From positions 1-64,000 of the forward strand of contig JAUWBH010000001.1 of NCBI GenBank assembly GCA_030605085.1: DNA of 64,000 nucleotides, given 5' to 3'. The notes below the pieces were generated by a model. The model did not search any database and had not been told where the DNA came from. It saw only the letters and a list, made by a program, of their open reading frames with translations. Positions 1-8,630 of this stretch are shown piece by piece (position 1 is the stretch's first letter; every line of letters starts with the position of its first letter). The position numbers were made by a program, and so were the translations under genes. Source of the stretch: Promethearchaeota archaeon (GTDB lineage: Archaea; Asgardarchaeota; Lokiarchaeia; Sigynarchaeales; SOKP01).

Positions 1-1
1 C

Positions 2-1519
2 TGCGGAAAAACACTATTAGCTAAAGCTGTTGCCAATGAAAGCGAAGCGCATTTTATATCTATAAATGGTCCAGAAATTATGAGTAAATTTTACGGAGAA
101 TCTGAAAAAAAATTACGTAAAATCTTTATAGAAGCAGAGGAGAAAAGTCCATCAATCATTTTCATAGATGAGATTGATGCTATCGCCCCAAAAAGGGAGA
201 CAGTCACAGGAGAAGTGGAGCGTCGAGTTGTCGCACAATTGTTAGCCTTAATGGATGGATTACATAGCAGAGGGAGCGTTATTGTTATAGGCGCTACAAA
301 TAGACCTAACAGCTTAGATTCGGCTTTACGCCGTCCTGGACGATTTGATCGTGAAATTGAAATTAAAGTTCCAAACGAAAAAGGTCGACGAGAAGTCTTC
401 CAAATCCACACACGAAATATGCCTCTTAGTAAGAAAATCTCATTGAAAGAATACTCCCAGATAACTCATGGGTTTGTGGGAGCAGATATATCTGCAGTTT
501 GCCGAGAAGCGGCTATGGCTGCTCTGAGAAGATATTTACCAAAGATTGATTTAGAGTCAGAAGTAATAGATTCTGAATTATTAGAGCAAATTAAAGTAAC
601 CAAAAAAGATTTTGAACAGGCATTAAAAGAAGTAATGCCTTCCGGAATAAGAGAGGTCTTTGTAGAGGTTCCTAATGTAACATGGGAACAAATAGGGGGA
701 TTAGATGAATTGAAACAAAGATTAGTTGAAGCCGTGGATTGGCCTTTATCGCATCCAAAAATATTTGAAAGAATGGGAATTACTCCACCACAAGGAATCT
801 TACTCTACGGCCCTCCAGGTTGTGGCAAAACTCTATTAGCTAGAGCGGTGGCTACGGAGAGTGAAGCAAATTTTATATCAATTAAGGGGCCTGAACTCTT
901 ATCAAAATGGGTGGGGGAAAGTGAAAAAGCGATAAGAGAAGTTTTTCGAATAGCTAAAATGGCAGCGCCATGTATAATATTTTTTGATGAATTTGATTCC
1001 ATCGCACCTAGTAGAGGTCGATACACCTCTGATTCAGGCGTAAGCGAAAAAGTATTATCTCAATTTTTAATCGAATTAGATGGTTTAGAAGTTAATAAGG
1101 ATATCATAGTAATAGCAGCGACTAATCGCCCAGATATAATAGATCCTGCATTAATAAGACCAGGCAGAATTGATCGAATTCTACTTGTTCCTGCTCCCGA
1201 TGAGAAAGGAACATTCGAAATCTTAAAGATTTATGCTAATAGAATGCCCTTAGCAAGTAATTTAAAATTAGAGATCTTAAATGATATGATTAAAGGATTT
1301 TCTGGCGCGGATATAGAAACCTTCTGTCGTGAAGCGGCTATGATTGCACTAAGAGAGAATATTCGCGCACGAAAAGTATCGGAAGAACATTTTAAGGAAG
1401 CAAGAAAATATGTTAATACAAGTATTACTCCCGAGGTAATTGATTGGTACAAAAAGTTCGGAGAGCAATTAAAAAGAAGAAGAATAGAAACAACAAAAGA
1501 AGATCGCTTGTTTGTTTAA
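2..1519 (+). CDS. CDC48/VCP-type AAA+ ATPase, 5' end outside window
   Basis: This is the C-terminal two thirds of a tandem AAA+ unfoldase of the CDC48/p97/VAT family, which extracts and unfolds proteins, often ahead of the proteasome. The frame is open from base 2 and begins inside the D1 Walker A (CGKT). D1 Walker B reads [14 protein letters not shown], followed by the arginine finger stretch [10 protein letters not shown]2 has Walker A GPPGCGKT, Walker [16 protein letters not shown] and a second RPGR motif. D2 Walker B has F where most family members have I/L (FFDEFD), which is a mild change. The C-terminus is basic and ends RLFV, so there is no clear HbYX proteasome-docking tail. Family assignment is secure; the N-terminal substrate-recruitment domain cannot be judged. 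Confidence 0.96.
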   Translation, partial: CGKTLLAKAVANESEAHFISINGPEIMSKFYGESEKKLRKIFIEAEEKSPSIIFIDEIDAIAPKRETVTGEVERRVVAQLLALMDGLHSRGSVIVIGATNRPNSLDSALRRPGRFDREIEIKVPNEKGRREVFQIHTRNMPLSKKISLKEYSQITHGFVGADISAVCREAAMAALRRYLPKIDLESEVIDSELLEQIKVTKKDFEQALKEVMPSGIREVFVEVPNVTWEQIGGLDELKQRLVEAVDWPLSHPKIFERMGITPPQGILLYGPPGCGKTLLARAVATESEANFISIKGPELLSKWVGESEKAIREVFRIAKMAAPCIIFFDEFDSIAPSRGRYTSDSGVSEKVLSQFLIELDGLEVNKDIIVIAATNRPDIIDPALIRPGRIDRILLVPAPDEKGTFEILKIYANRMPLASNLKLEILNDMIKGFSGADIETFCREAAMIALRENIRARKVSEEHFKEARKYVNTSITPEVIDWYKKFGEQLKRRRIETTKEDRLFV

Positions 1520-1635
1520 ATAAGAAAAAATTAATTATAATGAAAATTTATATAATTATATACATTTACTTTCTATTTTTTTGTTTTCATGTTGTTTAAA
1601 AAATTTAATATTAAATAATTATAAGGTGAGTTCAT

Positions 1636-1908
1636 ATCGAGTCATACCGTTGGAACCAAAAACCAATTTTAAATGCTATTATCGACATATTAGTAAAAAA
1701 CAAAGGAGAAGTGCTCGACAAACGGATTGAAGAATTACTCAAAAAGGAATATCCTTTTGTCAATACATTGCAATTAGAGGAAATTTTCATGAAATTGGAA
1801 AGTATGAACATCATTAATGTTTTCAGGGTTTCTAAGAATAAGAAAATGGTCGTTCTCAAAAAAAATAATCAAGCCATCAACGAAAAAATGATGAAAGAAC
1901 TACTCTAA
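1636..1908 (+). CDS. small winged-helix-like protein, probable ATC start
   Basis: About 90 residues rich in helix-forming residues, followed by a beta-hairpin-like tail (FRVSKNKKMVVL), suggest a winged-helix protein; no family is recognised. The only ATG/GTG/TTG in frame is the GTG at 1711, which would remove the predicted first helix (WNQKPILNAIIDILV). The frame is open back to a TGA at 1627. A GGTGA Shine-Dalgarno at 1625-1629 lies 6 nt before ATC at 1636, so I place the start there. The stop overlaps the convergent HerA-like gene by 9 nt. Two other genes in this window show the same SD plus near-cognate arrangement. The start is inferred, while the open frame is seen. Confidence 0.55.
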   Translation: MESYRWNQKPILNAIIDILVKNKGEVLDKRIEELLKKEYPFVNTLQLEEIFMKLESMNIINVFRVSKNKKMVVLKKNNQAINEKMMKELL

Positions 1909-3426
1909 TTTGTAATGTTGCCAATTTAAACAGACTTGAGCGAGAGAATCATCCTCTATTTGCGATTTATATTTTCTTTCTCTTATGTTAATGAAGATTG
2001 GATAGTTAACAGCATTTCCCATTAATATCATCTCGCCTACATTTAAACTAGAGATCATATCTGCATATTCTTTAGTTATTGCTTCAGAGCTATCCATTAG
2101 ATGTCTCAAATCGTATGGATTTCTGAGATTTAACACAATTTTTGAATTACATTGAGAGAGAGTAGTCGTACTTAATTTTTTTGGTCTCTGGGTTATTAAA
2201 CAAAGGCATGCCATAAATTTTCGCCCTTCTCTTGCGATTTTTTCTATTGTAGGTTTAGATATAGCTTTTGAATGCGCTGCTTCAGGACAAAACTGATGCG
2301 CTTCTTCAATAACCAATAAGAAGGGAGGGATTTGATTTGTCCTTCTTAAAAAAAATAAACGATTACATATATAATCCACAATAATTTGTTTTTTTCTGAT
2401 GTTTATTTCATTTTTCATGCTGAAAATGAGTAATTCTTTTTGTTTTACTATATTTTCTAAAATTGGATTTTCTTGAGGACCAAAAACATTTAACCGTTCT
2501 AGTTCTGTCAACCAACCTATTAAAGCTTGTTTTGTATTTTTATTTCCCTCAGCATCTTTTTCGATACATTCTATTAAATTATGAAGGGAATAATATCCTT
2601 TATTATCAGAATCTTTTTTTAATTTTTGTATAAATTTTGATAATTCTCTAACTTGAACATACGAAATTTGTTCTTGATATTTTTTAAAAGAATACGCGTT
2701 CAATTTAGGTACAGCAATTTGAAAATATGAAACATCTTGAATTTTTACTTTATCTTTTAATTCCAGCACATCCTTCAAGTATAAATACTCTCCATGAACA
2801 TCAATTAGAATAATAGCAGGCGTTCCCAATTCATCGTTTCTTGTTAATAGTTCTTCAATAATGACTGAAGTTAAGTAACTTTTCCCCCCACCTGAGATCG
2901 CTAGGATTGAAAAATGTTTATTTAATAGACGATTCATGTTAATTTTAGCGTCGAAATTTGAAACTTTAACTTTTCCTAGGTTTAAGCCGTTGTCGGAATC
3001 GAATCCAATAAAGGCATTAAGAATGTTTTCTTCTACTAAATACACTTCTGCTCCTGGACTTGCGGGGTAAGTCATTCTATGAATTTTTTTAATTTCCTTT
3101 TTGTTCGCTCCATTGAATTCAATTATCCCTAAGCACTTAACAATCGCAATCGCAAATTCAAAATCTTCGCTTGGAAAAAGACCCTTCAAAATGTTAGGAT
3201 TGTTATTGCTATTGTAAGCTTTTATTGTTAAAGCATCTGCAAAATATTCGTTTAATAAAACGATTTTTTCGATATTACCGATTAAAAAACCTTCCGTAGA
3301 TTTTGTATAGACGAACAACCCTTTTTTAACTAAAATCCCATCTCTTCTTTTATTTATGACGAATGGAAACTTGGAAACATCCGGTAATTGATTGTAATTT
3401 AGAATTGTTCCAACTTTAAAGGACAT
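1900..3426 (-). CDS. HerA-like hexameric DNA translocase ATPase
   Basis: A 508-residue FtsK/HerA-superfamily P-loop ATPase. Walker A is AISGGGKSY at about residue 175, Walker B is ILIDVHGEY, and a second acidic motif, LLVIEEAHQF, sits before an ITQRP sensor segment. This order matches archaeal HerA helicases and related VirB4-like translocases, with an N-terminal HAS-barrel-like region before the P-loop. HerA normally works with the nuclease NurA in DNA end resection, but no NurA gene is present in this window, so it may be a divergent HerA paralogue. The ATG start is clear. It is convergent with the small winged-helix gene. Confidence 0.85.
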   Translation of the reverse strand: MSFKVGTILNYNQLPDVSKFPFVINKRRDGILVKKGLFVYTKSTEGFLIGNIEKIVLLNEYFADALTIKAYNSNNNPNILKGLFPSEDFEFAIAIVKCLGIIEFNGANKKEIKKIHRMTYPASPGAEVYLVEENILNAFIGFDSDNGLNLGKVKVSNFDAKINMNRLLNKHFSILAISGGGKSYLTSVIIEELLTRNDELGTPAIILIDVHGEYLYLKDVLELKDKVKIQDVSYFQIAVPKLNAYSFKKYQEQISYVQVRELSKFIQKLKKDSDNKGYYSLHNLIECIEKDAEGNKNTKQALIGWLTELERLNVFGPQENPILENIVKQKELLIFSMKNEINIRKKQIIVDYICNRLFFLRRTNQIPPFLLVIEEAHQFCPEAAHSKAISKPTIEKIAREGRKFMACLCLITQRPKKLSTTTLSQCNSKIVLNLRNPYDLRHLMDSSEAITKEYADMISSLNVGEMILMGNAVNYPIFINIRERKYKSQIEDDSLAQVCLNWQHYKLE

Positions 3427-3574
3427 TATTTTTTAATGCTTAGGTTAAAAGTAATAAATCTACTTGATTTTTATTATGAAAACGATTGAATTTAAAGAAA
3501 ACAAGTGTAGAAATTTTCTAAATTATACTTAAAAAAATAAAATAAAAGATTTAAAGATCGATTTTAATTTTCTA

Positions 3575-4153
3575 TTATTTTTCCTTTTCTTTTTCTAAAT
3601 CCCAGATCATCCGAATAACCAAATATCTTCCGTTATGCCACATCCACACAAAAGTAAAGATGAGTCCTATAACTAGAAAAGCTACAATTCCAGTAAATAA
3701 AACGATCTGTCCCCATGAAAAATCTCCCACGAACTGAAAAGTCCTTGATAGAGAACCAATAAAAACTTCGTAAAAGACCGCAGAAATTAATCCAATTATT
3801 ATAGCAAAAATACATAACATCAAACCCGCAGCAACGATTTTTACTGCTAGTCTATCGCGATAAGTTCCCGGTAATTTTCTCTCTTTGTAAATGAGTTTTG
3901 TTATTAATTTAACACCTTTTTTTGCTAATCCATAGAAGATTATTATCACAAAGAATAGACCTGCTAAAAGAGCAGATATTATTGCAATCTGAAATCCAAA
4001 ACTTAGTCCTTGAAATAATTCCATCTTTCCTTCAGCCATTATAAGATCTGCAATTGTCCACACTGTACCTCCTATAGTAATAATACAAGCGATAACGATG
4101 GCAATGTAAAAAATCATAGCGATAAGTTTTTGAACGTTTTTATAATCACTCAT
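3575..4153 (-). CDS. four-helix integral membrane protein, function unknown
   Basis: A 192-residue protein with four hydrophobic segments (about residues 10-32, 50-74, 105-130 and 150-175) and a lysine/glutamate-rich C-terminus (DLEKEKEK). A basic cytoplasmic-type loop (YKERKLPGTYRDR) lies between helices 2 and 3. I recognise no family. It stands alone between the HerA-like gene and the sugar kinase, with about 150-200 nt of AT-rich spacer on each side. Membrane location is well supported; the role is not. Confidence 0.75.
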   Translation of the reverse strand: MSDYKNVQKLIAMIFYIAIVIACIITIGGTVWTIADLIMAEGKMELFQGLSFGFQIAIISALLAGLFFVIIIFYGLAKKGVKLITKLIYKERKLPGTYRDRLAVKIVAAGLMLCIFAIIIGLISAVFYEVFIGSLSRTFQFVGDFSWGQIVLFTGIVAFLVIGLIFTFVWMWHNGRYLVIRMIWDLEKEKEK

Positions 4154-4355
4154 AAAATTCTCAAATATAATTATTTTTAATTATTAAAGAAAGATCAACG
4201 TTTAAGATATTTAAAATTGATTGTGAATGTTAGAATTATTTAACTTTTCCTAAAACAATGCTAATTACAAAGTTATTTTTCATTGATATAATATTCTTTT
4301 ATTTGAAGTCAAAATTAGTTGCTAAAATTTAAAAAAATTATAAAAAAAACTCCTA

Positions 4356-5924
4356 TTATCCAGAATCGTTAATCTGGGTTAAATTGCTTAAATTCTTGTA
4401 CATATTATTGCGTTTTAGTAATTTATACAATTCGACTGAGTAATTATATAATTTATCGTAAAAAGTATGTTGTTCGTCGCGTGGTGCCCATTTTTTATCG
4501 ACTTTACACAAACTTTCAGCAGCTTTAGCGATATCTGGAAATACACCCGCACCAGAAGCGGCTAAGATAGCAGCACCTAAAGATGTTGCTTCTTCAATTA
4601 TGTTTCTTACACATGTAACTCCCAGAACATCCGCGTAAATCTGATTCCAAAAATCAGAACGAGATCCTCCACCAGTAAGCAATAATTCTTTCGGTTCAAT
4701 TCCCAATTCTTTAAAAACTTCAATATTTTTTCTCACTTCATAGGCAACGCCTTCAAGTACAGCACGATATAAGTCTTTCCGTTCGTGTCCTAAGGCTAAT
4801 CCAAAAATCAAGCCTTTAGCGTATGGATTCCAATGAGGGGCTCCTGCACCGACTAAATGAGGGATTAAAAGCAAACCATTCGCACTAATAGGGGATTTTT
4901 CTGCTTCGGCAGTCATTATATCGTATGGATCTTGCCCTTCCTTCGCAGCCATGCATTCAGCTTGTCCAATATGATCTCTAAACCACCTAAGAACAGCCCC
5001 GGTTGTAAAAATACTTGCTTCTTGGACCCAAGCGCCAGGTATTGCGTGACAACTGCATAAAACCCTCTTTTCAGGGTCAAAGTTTGGTTCGCTTAAATAG
5101 GCAAGGATAAAACTTCCGGTTCCTGTCGTACATTTTATTTTTCCTGGTGATACTACTCCAACACCTAAAGCCGCAGATTGCTGATCTCCTGCACCTGTTA
5201 TTACTAAGGTGTTTTTTTCAAAGTTAGTTTCGTCAGTAACAATTTCTCCAATATCAACACCACTCTCAACTGGATCGGGCATTTTATCCAAACCAAGTCC
5301 CAATTCAGAAGCAATTTTATCAGAATATCTTAATTTTTTAATATCAAACAACATCGTTCTTGATGCGTTAGAAAAATCAGTGACAAACTTTCCAGTTAAT
5401 TTATATATAATGAAGTCTGAGACTAGCAAAAATTTATGAGTTTTTTGATAAATATCCGGTTTCTTATCTTTAAACCATAAAATTTTTGTGGCGGAAAAAT
5501 ATGGATCGATGGTTAATCCAGTTGTTTCGTAAATTTTGTCTAATCCAATCTTATTTTTTATATATTCTACTTGATCTATCGTGCGTCTATCCTGCCAAAC
5601 TAACGCGTTATGGAGTGGGTTACCCTCTTTATCTACTGGAACAATTGTTTCTCTTTAATCTTTCGGAAAGAAATTTTAAACCGAAATTTGATTGGTAATA
5701 GAACAGCTAACTATTTCTGTACTATCGATCCCGCTTTTATTTATAGCGTTTTTAATAGTACTCTTTATGGAAATCCACCATTCGTTAGCGTCTTGCTCCA
5801 CATATGAGGGTGCTGGATACATACTAGAATATTCTTTATAATCCGAACCGATAACACCTCCTGATAAATCAAAAATTATCGTTCGGCATCCCGTTGTTCC
5901 AAGATCTAAAGATGCTACATACAT
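4356..5924 (-). CDS. FGGY-family carbohydrate kinase, interrupted by a 33-nt BHB intron
   Basis: ATP-dependent sugar or polyol kinase of the FGGY family (xylulokinase/glycerol kinase group). The N-terminus has the phosphate-binding LDLGTTGCRT motif. The centre has ALVWQDRRT and SNASRTMLFD, and the C-terminal half has GAGDQQSAALG, TTGTGSF and LLLTGGGSRSDFW. The genomic frame contains two stops, at 5676-5678 and 5655-5657, both inside a 33-nt insertion. Excision gives ...TNQ|RETIVPVD..., the conserved NQRE motif of glycerol kinase-like enzymes, and a protein of about 511 residues, normal for the family. NQRE and ASRTMLFD resemble glycerol kinase, while the GTGSF region resembles other FGGY kinases, so the substrate is open. 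Confidence 0.9.
5655..5687 (-). other. 33-nt BHB-type intron in FGGY kinase gene
   Basis: In the transcript, AATC just before the site pairs with GATT at the insertion's 3' part, giving a 4-bp central helix. Each side has a 3-nt AAA bulge, and the inner stem is TTTCGG/CCGAAA. Cutting after the second base of each bulge, the normal archaeal splicing-endonuclease rule, removes exactly 33 nt. The join is AAT CAA | AGA GAA ACA (N Q R E T), precisely the family motif. The outer helix is weak. Two in-frame stops inside mean that without removal only an 82-residue fragment is made. Confidence 0.85.
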
Positions 5925-6053
5925 TTTAACAACTCCTATTTTTTAAATTTCTAAAAATATATTTTAATATAAATAGAATATGAATAAAAAGTTGTTCTTC
6001 TTAAAATAATTAATTTTCCTTATTAAAATTAAAATAAAATTTCGCTTTTTCTT

Positions 6054-6204
6054 TTATATTTTAGGACTTATCCAATATGGAAATTCAAAAAAGACAATTC
6101 CATTATCATTAAGAATATGAATTTTAAGAAAGTCATCAAACAAACCTACAAGAAACGAGTCTAATTCAAAAAAAAAAATAAGTAGTTATTCCTTTGAATT
6201 TCAT
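6054..6204 (-). pseudogene. possible short gene broken at an 11-T tract
   Basis: Downstream of the zinc-ribbon gene on the same strand, an ATG at 6204 opens a frame (MKFKGITTYFF) that stops at an 11-base T run (6168-6178 on the plus strand as A). With one base fewer, the frame would continue through ELDSFLVGLFDDFLKIHIL and FFEFPYWISPKI to a stop at 6054. The continuation looks protein-like, but there is no recognised family and no clear ribosome-binding site. It could be a homopolymer error, a slippage site, or chance. Confidence 0.25.
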
Positions 6205-6217
6205 TAGCTGTTTTTTT

Positions 6218-6907
6218 TTAATTTCTTTTTTTCATTTCATATCCGCATTGAGGGCAAATTAATTTTCCAAAACCGATTTTGTAATCTTGTATTTCTGCCA
6301 ATAATCCATTACATAGAGGACATCTTGGTTTATGGGCAGGGAACCATTGACCTTGGATATTTGGCATATTTCTCAAAACATTAGAGATTTTCAATCTATT
6401 AAAGTAATCCTTATTGAATCTAAATAATTGTTGCTCCTCAGCAATAGATTTTCCTTTTGCACCTAAAATCATTAGGAATTTAATTTTTGAGGGTGTATTG
6501 AGTATAGATAATGTACGTAAAATTGCATCTTTCTTAAATTCTGAAAACAATTTGGCGAGTTCAGGAGGAGCTAAAGCGACTAAAATAGCTTGAGATTTCT
6601 CTACATCTTTAACTTTTTGAAATAAAAACTGGAACATTCTATTTTCGTTATCAAAAGCCCAAATAAAATTCCAAGTGAGTATATCGTAATCTTCGTTATT
6701 AGGGCCAATAATTCTTTTTATGCATTGTACAAACGAATAATAGTTAAGGTTATATACTTTAGAACGCAAATCATCGAAAAATTCCTCTTCAATAACGGGA
6801 AAACTCTTAAGTACGCTTTTTAAGGATAATAATTTTATTTGAGTCAAATGCTTTGTTTTAAGATCTTCCCATGGAGTATCCACATAAATAGAAAAAAAAT
6901 CACTCAT
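6218..6907 (-). CDS. uncharacterised protein with C-terminal zinc ribbon
   Basis: About 229 residues starting at MSDFFSIYVDTPW; an upstream TTG would add 12 hydrophobic residues and is less likely. The body is helical, with a segment (LVALAPPELAKLFSEF) that faintly resembles FliG/MgtE-N-like superhelical repeats. The C-terminus is a CPLCNG...CPQCGY zinc ribbon. No family is recognised. It is monocistronic, with AT-rich flanks. An adaptor or nucleic-acid-binding role is only a guess from the ribbon. Confidence 0.7.
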   Translation of the reverse strand: MSDFFSIYVDTPWEDLKTKHLTQIKLLSLKSVLKSFPVIEEEFFDDLRSKVYNLNYYSFVQCIKRIIGPNNEDYDILTWNFIWAFDNENRMFQFLFQKVKDVEKSQAILVALAPPELAKLFSEFKKDAILRTLSILNTPSKIKFLMILGAKGKSIAEEQQLFRFNKDYFNRLKISNVLRNMPNIQGQWFPAHKPRCPLCNGLLAEIQDYKIGFGKLICPQCGYEMKKRN

Positions 6908-7089
6908 CAAAATAAATAATAGTTTTAAATGTAATAAATTCAATTAAAAGATTTAGCATCGTGAAATGTGTGTTTCACGAATTTTCACGAAATTTGGACT
7001 TTTAACTCAATTTTCGGAAGAAATGTTTTAAAAAAGAATTATTAAATCTTGGATCACAATTAATTAATGGTATTTAAAAAGTGATTTAT

Positions 7090-8366
7090 ATGTACAATTA
7101 TTTAATTAGTGAAGAAAACAGAAAGTTAAGAGAGGAAGTTCGAGAATTTGTAAAAACCGAAGTACCTCCGTCTTTATTGAAAAAAATGGATCAAAACGAA
7201 ATACAATATCCAGCAGAATATATGTATAGTTTAGCAAAGAATAATTTGATCGGCGTAAGATTTCCAAAAGAATATGGGGGGCGTGGATTAAATTGGGAAA
7301 GTGAGATTATTTGCCTGGAGGAGATAGGCGTGTTAGGAAGTTCTTTGGCTTGTCTATTTTCTTTACCGAGTATATGTGGTGAAGCATTGAATTCGTTTGG
7401 AACAGAGGTGCAAAAGCAAAAGTATCTAAAACCTATGTGTGAAGGAAAAAAATTCACTGCCGAAGCATTAACAGAGCCGAGAGGGGGATCAGATTTTTTT
7501 GGTGCCACATCAACGGCAATAAAAGAAGGAGATCGTTACATATTGAACGGAGAAAAGCGTTTTGTTGTAGGTGCAGAAGGAGCAGACTTCTTTTTAGTTT
7601 ATGCTAGGACAAATCCTAATGCTCCCCCTCACGAATCGATAAGCCTTTTTATAGTAGATAAAACTGACGCTATTGAGACAGCGTATATATATGGATTGCT
7701 AGGTACAAGAGGTGGTGGTGCGGGTAGAATCGTATTTAAAGATGTTGAGGTTCCGGAAGAAAATATTATTTTAGGTGAAGGTGCGGGAGGAAAGATTTTT
7801 TACCAGATGATGGTTCCAGAGCGATTAACAACTGCCGCTGGATTTATTGGGCTAGCCAGAGCTTGCCTTCGGATTGCGACAAAATATAGTACTAAGAGAA
7901 AAGCGTTTGGTCAAACTATAAATAGATTTCAAGCAGTTAATTTCATGATCGCAGATAGCATTACATATTTAGACGCTGCTAGATCAATAGTTTTCAACAC
8001 AGCAAAAAGTATTGACATCGGAGCACCCCCTGCTTTACAGAGAAGATTAGTTTCTGAATCTAAAAAATTTTCAACCAAGGCAGGTTGGAAGGTTATTAAT
8101 AATTCTATGCAAATACTAGGAGGAATTGGTTATACAACCGTTTATCCAATAGAACGCCTTCTCAGGGATTCCAGAATCGGTGAAATATGGACCGGTACAA
8201 ACGAAATCGGGATTGTAATTGACCCCATTTCGGTACATCCGAAATTATGAATTTAATAATTCAGCACGAGTATTATAAAGAAGTTTTAAGTGAGAAATGG
8301 CGTGATCGGGATGTGGAACAAGACGCTATCGACGCTGAACACGAAGAAGAAAAACATTACGGTTAA
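7090..8366 (+). CDS. acyl-CoA dehydrogenase, interrupted by a 38-nt BHB intron
   Basis: FAD-dependent acyl-CoA dehydrogenase that introduces an alpha-beta double bond into acyl-CoA. Family motifs are present: [12 protein letters not shown] (FAD/substrate loop), [12 protein letters not shown], and the C-terminal [21 protein letters not shown] followed by the GTxE segment. The annotated frame would stop at 8250 after a non-homologous tail. Removing 8201-8238 gives [20 protein letters not shown] and an acidic end, as in archaeal homologues, for a total of about 412 residues. The base equivalent to the catalytic Glu cannot be fixed from sequence alone. ATG 7090 is preferred over GTG 7081 because a GTGAT Shine-Dalgarno-like motif precedes it. 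Confidence 0.9.
8201..8238 (+). other. 38-nt BHB-type intron in acyl-CoA dehydrogenase gene
   Basis: A 4-bp central helix GTAC (8195-8198) / GTAC (8233-8236) is flanked by 3-nt bulges AAA (8199-8201) and ATC (8237-8239). The inner stem is CGAAAT (8202-8207) / ATTTCG (8227-8232), extended by GGG/CCC. Cutting after the second base of each bulge joins ACA A|CC GAA ATT ATG, giving T-T-E-I-M, the normal dehydrogenase C-terminal motif. Without removal, the frame runs into a stop at 8248. Confidence 0.85.
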
Positions 8367-8630
8367 AATTTAAGTTTTTTTTTTAAATTATTTATTTTTA
8401 AAACTCAAATGATGAGTATAAAATAAATAGGAATGATTGTTAATTTCTAGAATATACTCTTACTATTTAAAAAACATTAGAATTATTTTAAATCCTGATA
8501 AAAGTTTCCATCTAATAAATTAATGATAGAATTTGATTAATTATTATTGATTAATAAGTACAATAGAAGAACCGAATACTCTAATTTAATAAAAAATTAA
8601 ATTAGAAATTATATGAAAAAAATATATTTA

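Noticed and set aside
1711..1908. GTG 1711 as start of the winged-helix protein
   Set aside because: It removes a predicted first helix and has no Shine-Dalgarno; the ATC at 1636 has GGTGA at the right distance.
5676..5924. Separate 82-residue protein for the FGGY N-terminus
   Set aside because: It is the first exon of the kinase: the downstream frame continues the same family sequence immediately after a 33-nt BHB insertion.
8201..8238. Programmed ribosomal bypassing (phage T4 gene 60-like) instead of splicing
   Set aside because: Direct repeats at some borders (CGAAAT, AGAT) allowed this idea, but matched take-off and landing codons are not seen at all sites, while the BHB geometry and tRNA introns fit one rule.
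7081..8250. Complete acyl-CoA dehydrogenase ending at 8250
   Set aside because: The last ~13 residues come from the insertion; the conserved C-terminus follows after 8238 in the spliced frame.
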